From Phallusia fumigata (Eukaryota; Chordata; Ascidiacea; Phlebobranchia; Ascidiidae), in assembly GCA_008931825.1 (NCBI GenBank), contig QXVZ01026582.1, positions 2,854-24,190 of the forward strand: DNA of 21,337 nt, read 5' to 3'. Under the pieces are notes generated by a model, which was given only the letters and a program-made list of their open reading frames with translations, made no database searches and was not told the DNA's origin. Made by a program: the position numbers and the translations under genes. Of this stretch, positions 20,601-21,337 are shown in pieces (the stretch's first letter is position 1; the number at the start of each line of letters is the position of its first letter).

Positions 20601-21337
20601 CCTAAAGATCATTACTCCGTAATCTCTTGCTCTGCCTTTTCGGGAAAACAAAATGCGTTAAACTTACGGATACGCGTTCACGGCTTCACCAGCAAAGTGA
20701 ACCATTCCCTTTGCAGTAGAAGTTGTGACGATTTTACCACGAGATACGGGAACGTATCTGAATTTCAGCCACCTCTCGCAACCTCCAGCTTGTCCTTCCC
20801 AGTGCGGAAGACATTTTTTATTCCGAGTTGGATAAAACATTAGAGCGTTGTCCAAATACGACTGCTTGTGGGCGTATAAGGCTTCTGTGATAAAATAGCG
20901 GCCGTTCGGGGCAAAAACGAACGTGTTCTGGTCGTGATGTTCGTGGCCAGCGTTAAAAGTTGACCAACCATTGACGAACGGAAGAGGAACCACGTTTTCC
21001 ACCATATCAGCCACTGCTTCGCCATTGATCGCACCAGACTTGAACGACAAGAAACTGGTTCCGTCTTTAGTCGCACGCCCCCCATTGTACGTCACAACAC
21101 CCCAATCGCTGTACAATTGAATTGTGACGTCATCATTGTCGTTCCAAGTTGGCTCTTGTGCCTTGATGCTCGCGTTGTAGAATATGAACTCGGTGTGAAT
21201 ACATGAGAATTGCTGTGAGACCGAAGCCGCGAGTGGCCACTCATTGGTTCGGTGCGCCCTCACGTGGCCAGCCAACCAGTTTCCGAAACCATTTCGCATT
21301 ACGAACAAGTCCAAAAACACCAGTTGGCTCTCTGGTC
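14610..21337 (-). CDS. DSEL: Dermatan-sulfate epimerase-like protein (DSEL) with C-terminal sulfotransferase domain; 5' part off the right edge
   Basis: Exons are 21337-20668, 20135-19963, 19247-18616, 18222-18058, 17238-17043, 16271-16095, 16033-15915, 15411-15121 and 14763-14610 (stop TGA). All phases agree once a 46-base assembly duplication in exon 3 is discounted, giving 842 visible residues (vertebrate DSEL is about 1,200). The first exons match the DSE/DSEL epimerase region, which converts glucuronate to iduronate in chondroitin: WGVVTY, SFLSFKSG and the active-site stretch FNAGHEHHDQN (residues 127-137), then SVQRSMVLLRPDLLLVLD. Two membrane segments follow (about 449-467 and 497-515). 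The sulfotransferase domain has a 5'-phosphosulfate loop ITSLPGSGAE (544-553), a 3'-phosphate site IIIVRDPRDWIYAL, VVMFEDIVTSPEHV and the ending IENICGELMKNLGY. DSE proper lacks this domain, so DSEL fits better. Introns carry tRNA-like fragments and a MITE; 16272-17042, 15412-15914 and 14764-15120 show nothing recognisable. Confidence 0.95.
17941..17957 (-). repeat. tRNA-like T-arm (tRNA-derived fragment)
   Basis: The minus strand reads GTGGGTTCGAATCCCAC, a perfect 5-bp T-stem with a TTCGAAT loop. Upstream (to about 18010) there is D/anticodon-like sequence but no pairing 5' acceptor strand. It is a tRNA pseudogene or SINE fragment in the DSEL intron between exons 4 and 5. Confidence 0.5.
18302..18465. 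mobile_element. hAT-like MITE, 164 bp, with 8-bp target-site duplication
   Basis: The left end GAGTGGTTCCCAATC and the reverse complement of the right end (CAGTGGTTCCCAACC) agree at 13 of 15 bases. The flanks are GACTAATA (18294-18301) and GACTAAAA (18466-18473), an 8-bp duplication with one change. It is non-coding and lies in the DSEL intron between exons 3 and 4. Confidence 0.8.
18932..19022. repeat. 45-bp duplication around a single N inside a DSEL exon (assembly artefact)
   Basis: Copy 1 is 18932-18976, the N is at 18977 and copy 2 is 18978-19022. The 45-base copies differ at one position (CCACCG against CCACAG). The extra 46 bases shift the DSEL reading frame. Discounting one copy plus the N restores a frame consistent with flanking exon phases and with the DSE family alignment, so the break is not a real mutation. 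Confidence 0.92.
19467..19539 (-). tRNA. tRNA-like sequence, probable pseudogene
   Basis: The 73-nt minus-strand sequence has a near-complete cloverleaf. The acceptor GTCTACG/CGCAGGC has one mismatch, the D-arm GCTCAGTTGGTAGAGC matches the A-box, the anticodon stem is GAGCC/GGCTC, and the T-arm is GTGAGTTCGAATCCCAC. The anticodon loop CCGGATA lacks the invariant T33. Its apparent anticodon GGA would be serine, but the long variable arm of tRNA-Ser is missing. These defects favour a pseudogene or SINE head. It lies in the DSEL intron between exons 2 and 3. Confidence 0.6.
19884..19905 (+). mobile_element. Isolated hAT-like terminus
   Basis: AAAGGTTAGGAACCGCTGG resembles the right end GGTTGGGAACCACTGG seen at 8160 and 18451, with three differences. 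The partner end was not found. It lies in the DSEL intron between exons 2 and 3. Confidence 0.35.
20185..20249 (+). repeat. tRNA-derived element with paired ends
   Basis: CTTAGAG (20185-20191) pairs perfectly with CTCTAAG (20243-20249). Between them are a possible anticodon arm (GACTT/AGGTC) and the B-box GGTTCGAATCC (20223-20233). The D-arm is reduced and the T-stem imperfect, so it is a degenerate tRNA or SINE unit. It lies in the DSEL intron between exons 1 and 2 of the visible set. Confidence 0.5.

Noticed and set aside
1-21337. CRISPR arrays, bacterial operons or prophage content
   Set aside because: Genes are intron-containing and eukaryotic, and no regularly spaced direct repeats are present.

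Overview
The window looks like nuclear DNA of a tunicate, most likely a Ciona-type sea squirt. The reasons are small multi-exon genes in compact introns, AT-rich non-coding DNA, hAT-type mini-elements, tRNA-derived fragments, a canonical eukaryotic initiator tRNA, and chordate-type proteins (DSEL with its C-terminal sulfotransferase domain, and the axonemal protein PPP1R32/SAXO4). The species call is inference. All gene models were built by hand by joining open stretches through GT/AG sites whose codon phases agree.

Layout, left to right. (1) Positions 1-4537, minus strand: an unrecognised single-pass type I membrane protein with a signal-peptide exon, an acidic extracellular part, one membrane segment and a basic, then Ser/Thr-rich tail. 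Its 3' end runs off the left edge. An initiator tRNA-Met gene lies in one intron, and a hAT-like MITE with an 8-bp target duplication lies in another. (2) Positions 4538-4784: a 247-bp interval between divergent start codons, presumably a shared promoter. (3) Positions 4785-9415, plus strand: the orthologue of PPP1R32/SAXO4 in about nine exons. (4) Positions 9687-12847, minus strand: a secreted cupin_5 (DUF985-like) protein of 194 aa in four exons, tail-to-tail with SAXO4. (5) Positions 12848-14609: no gene seen. (6) Positions 14610-21337, minus strand: a DSEL orthologue (dermatan-sulfate epimerase plus sulfotransferase) in nine visible exons. Its 5' part runs off the right edge.

Three single N characters (7127, 10197, 18977) each sit exactly between two near-identical adjacent copies of 196/205, 305/305 and 45/45 bp. 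They look like failed joins between haplotype contigs rather than biology. The third lies inside a DSEL coding exon and falsely breaks the frame.

The genes do not form an obvious pathway. DSEL acts on chondroitin/dermatan sulfate in the Golgi or ER lumen, SAXO4 is a ciliary microtubule-associated protein, and the cupin and the type I protein are predicted to be secreted and membrane-bound. The most unexpected sequence-level signal is the palindrome GACGTC (often TGACGTCA), which recurs through the coding exons of three of the four genes, in more than one reading frame.
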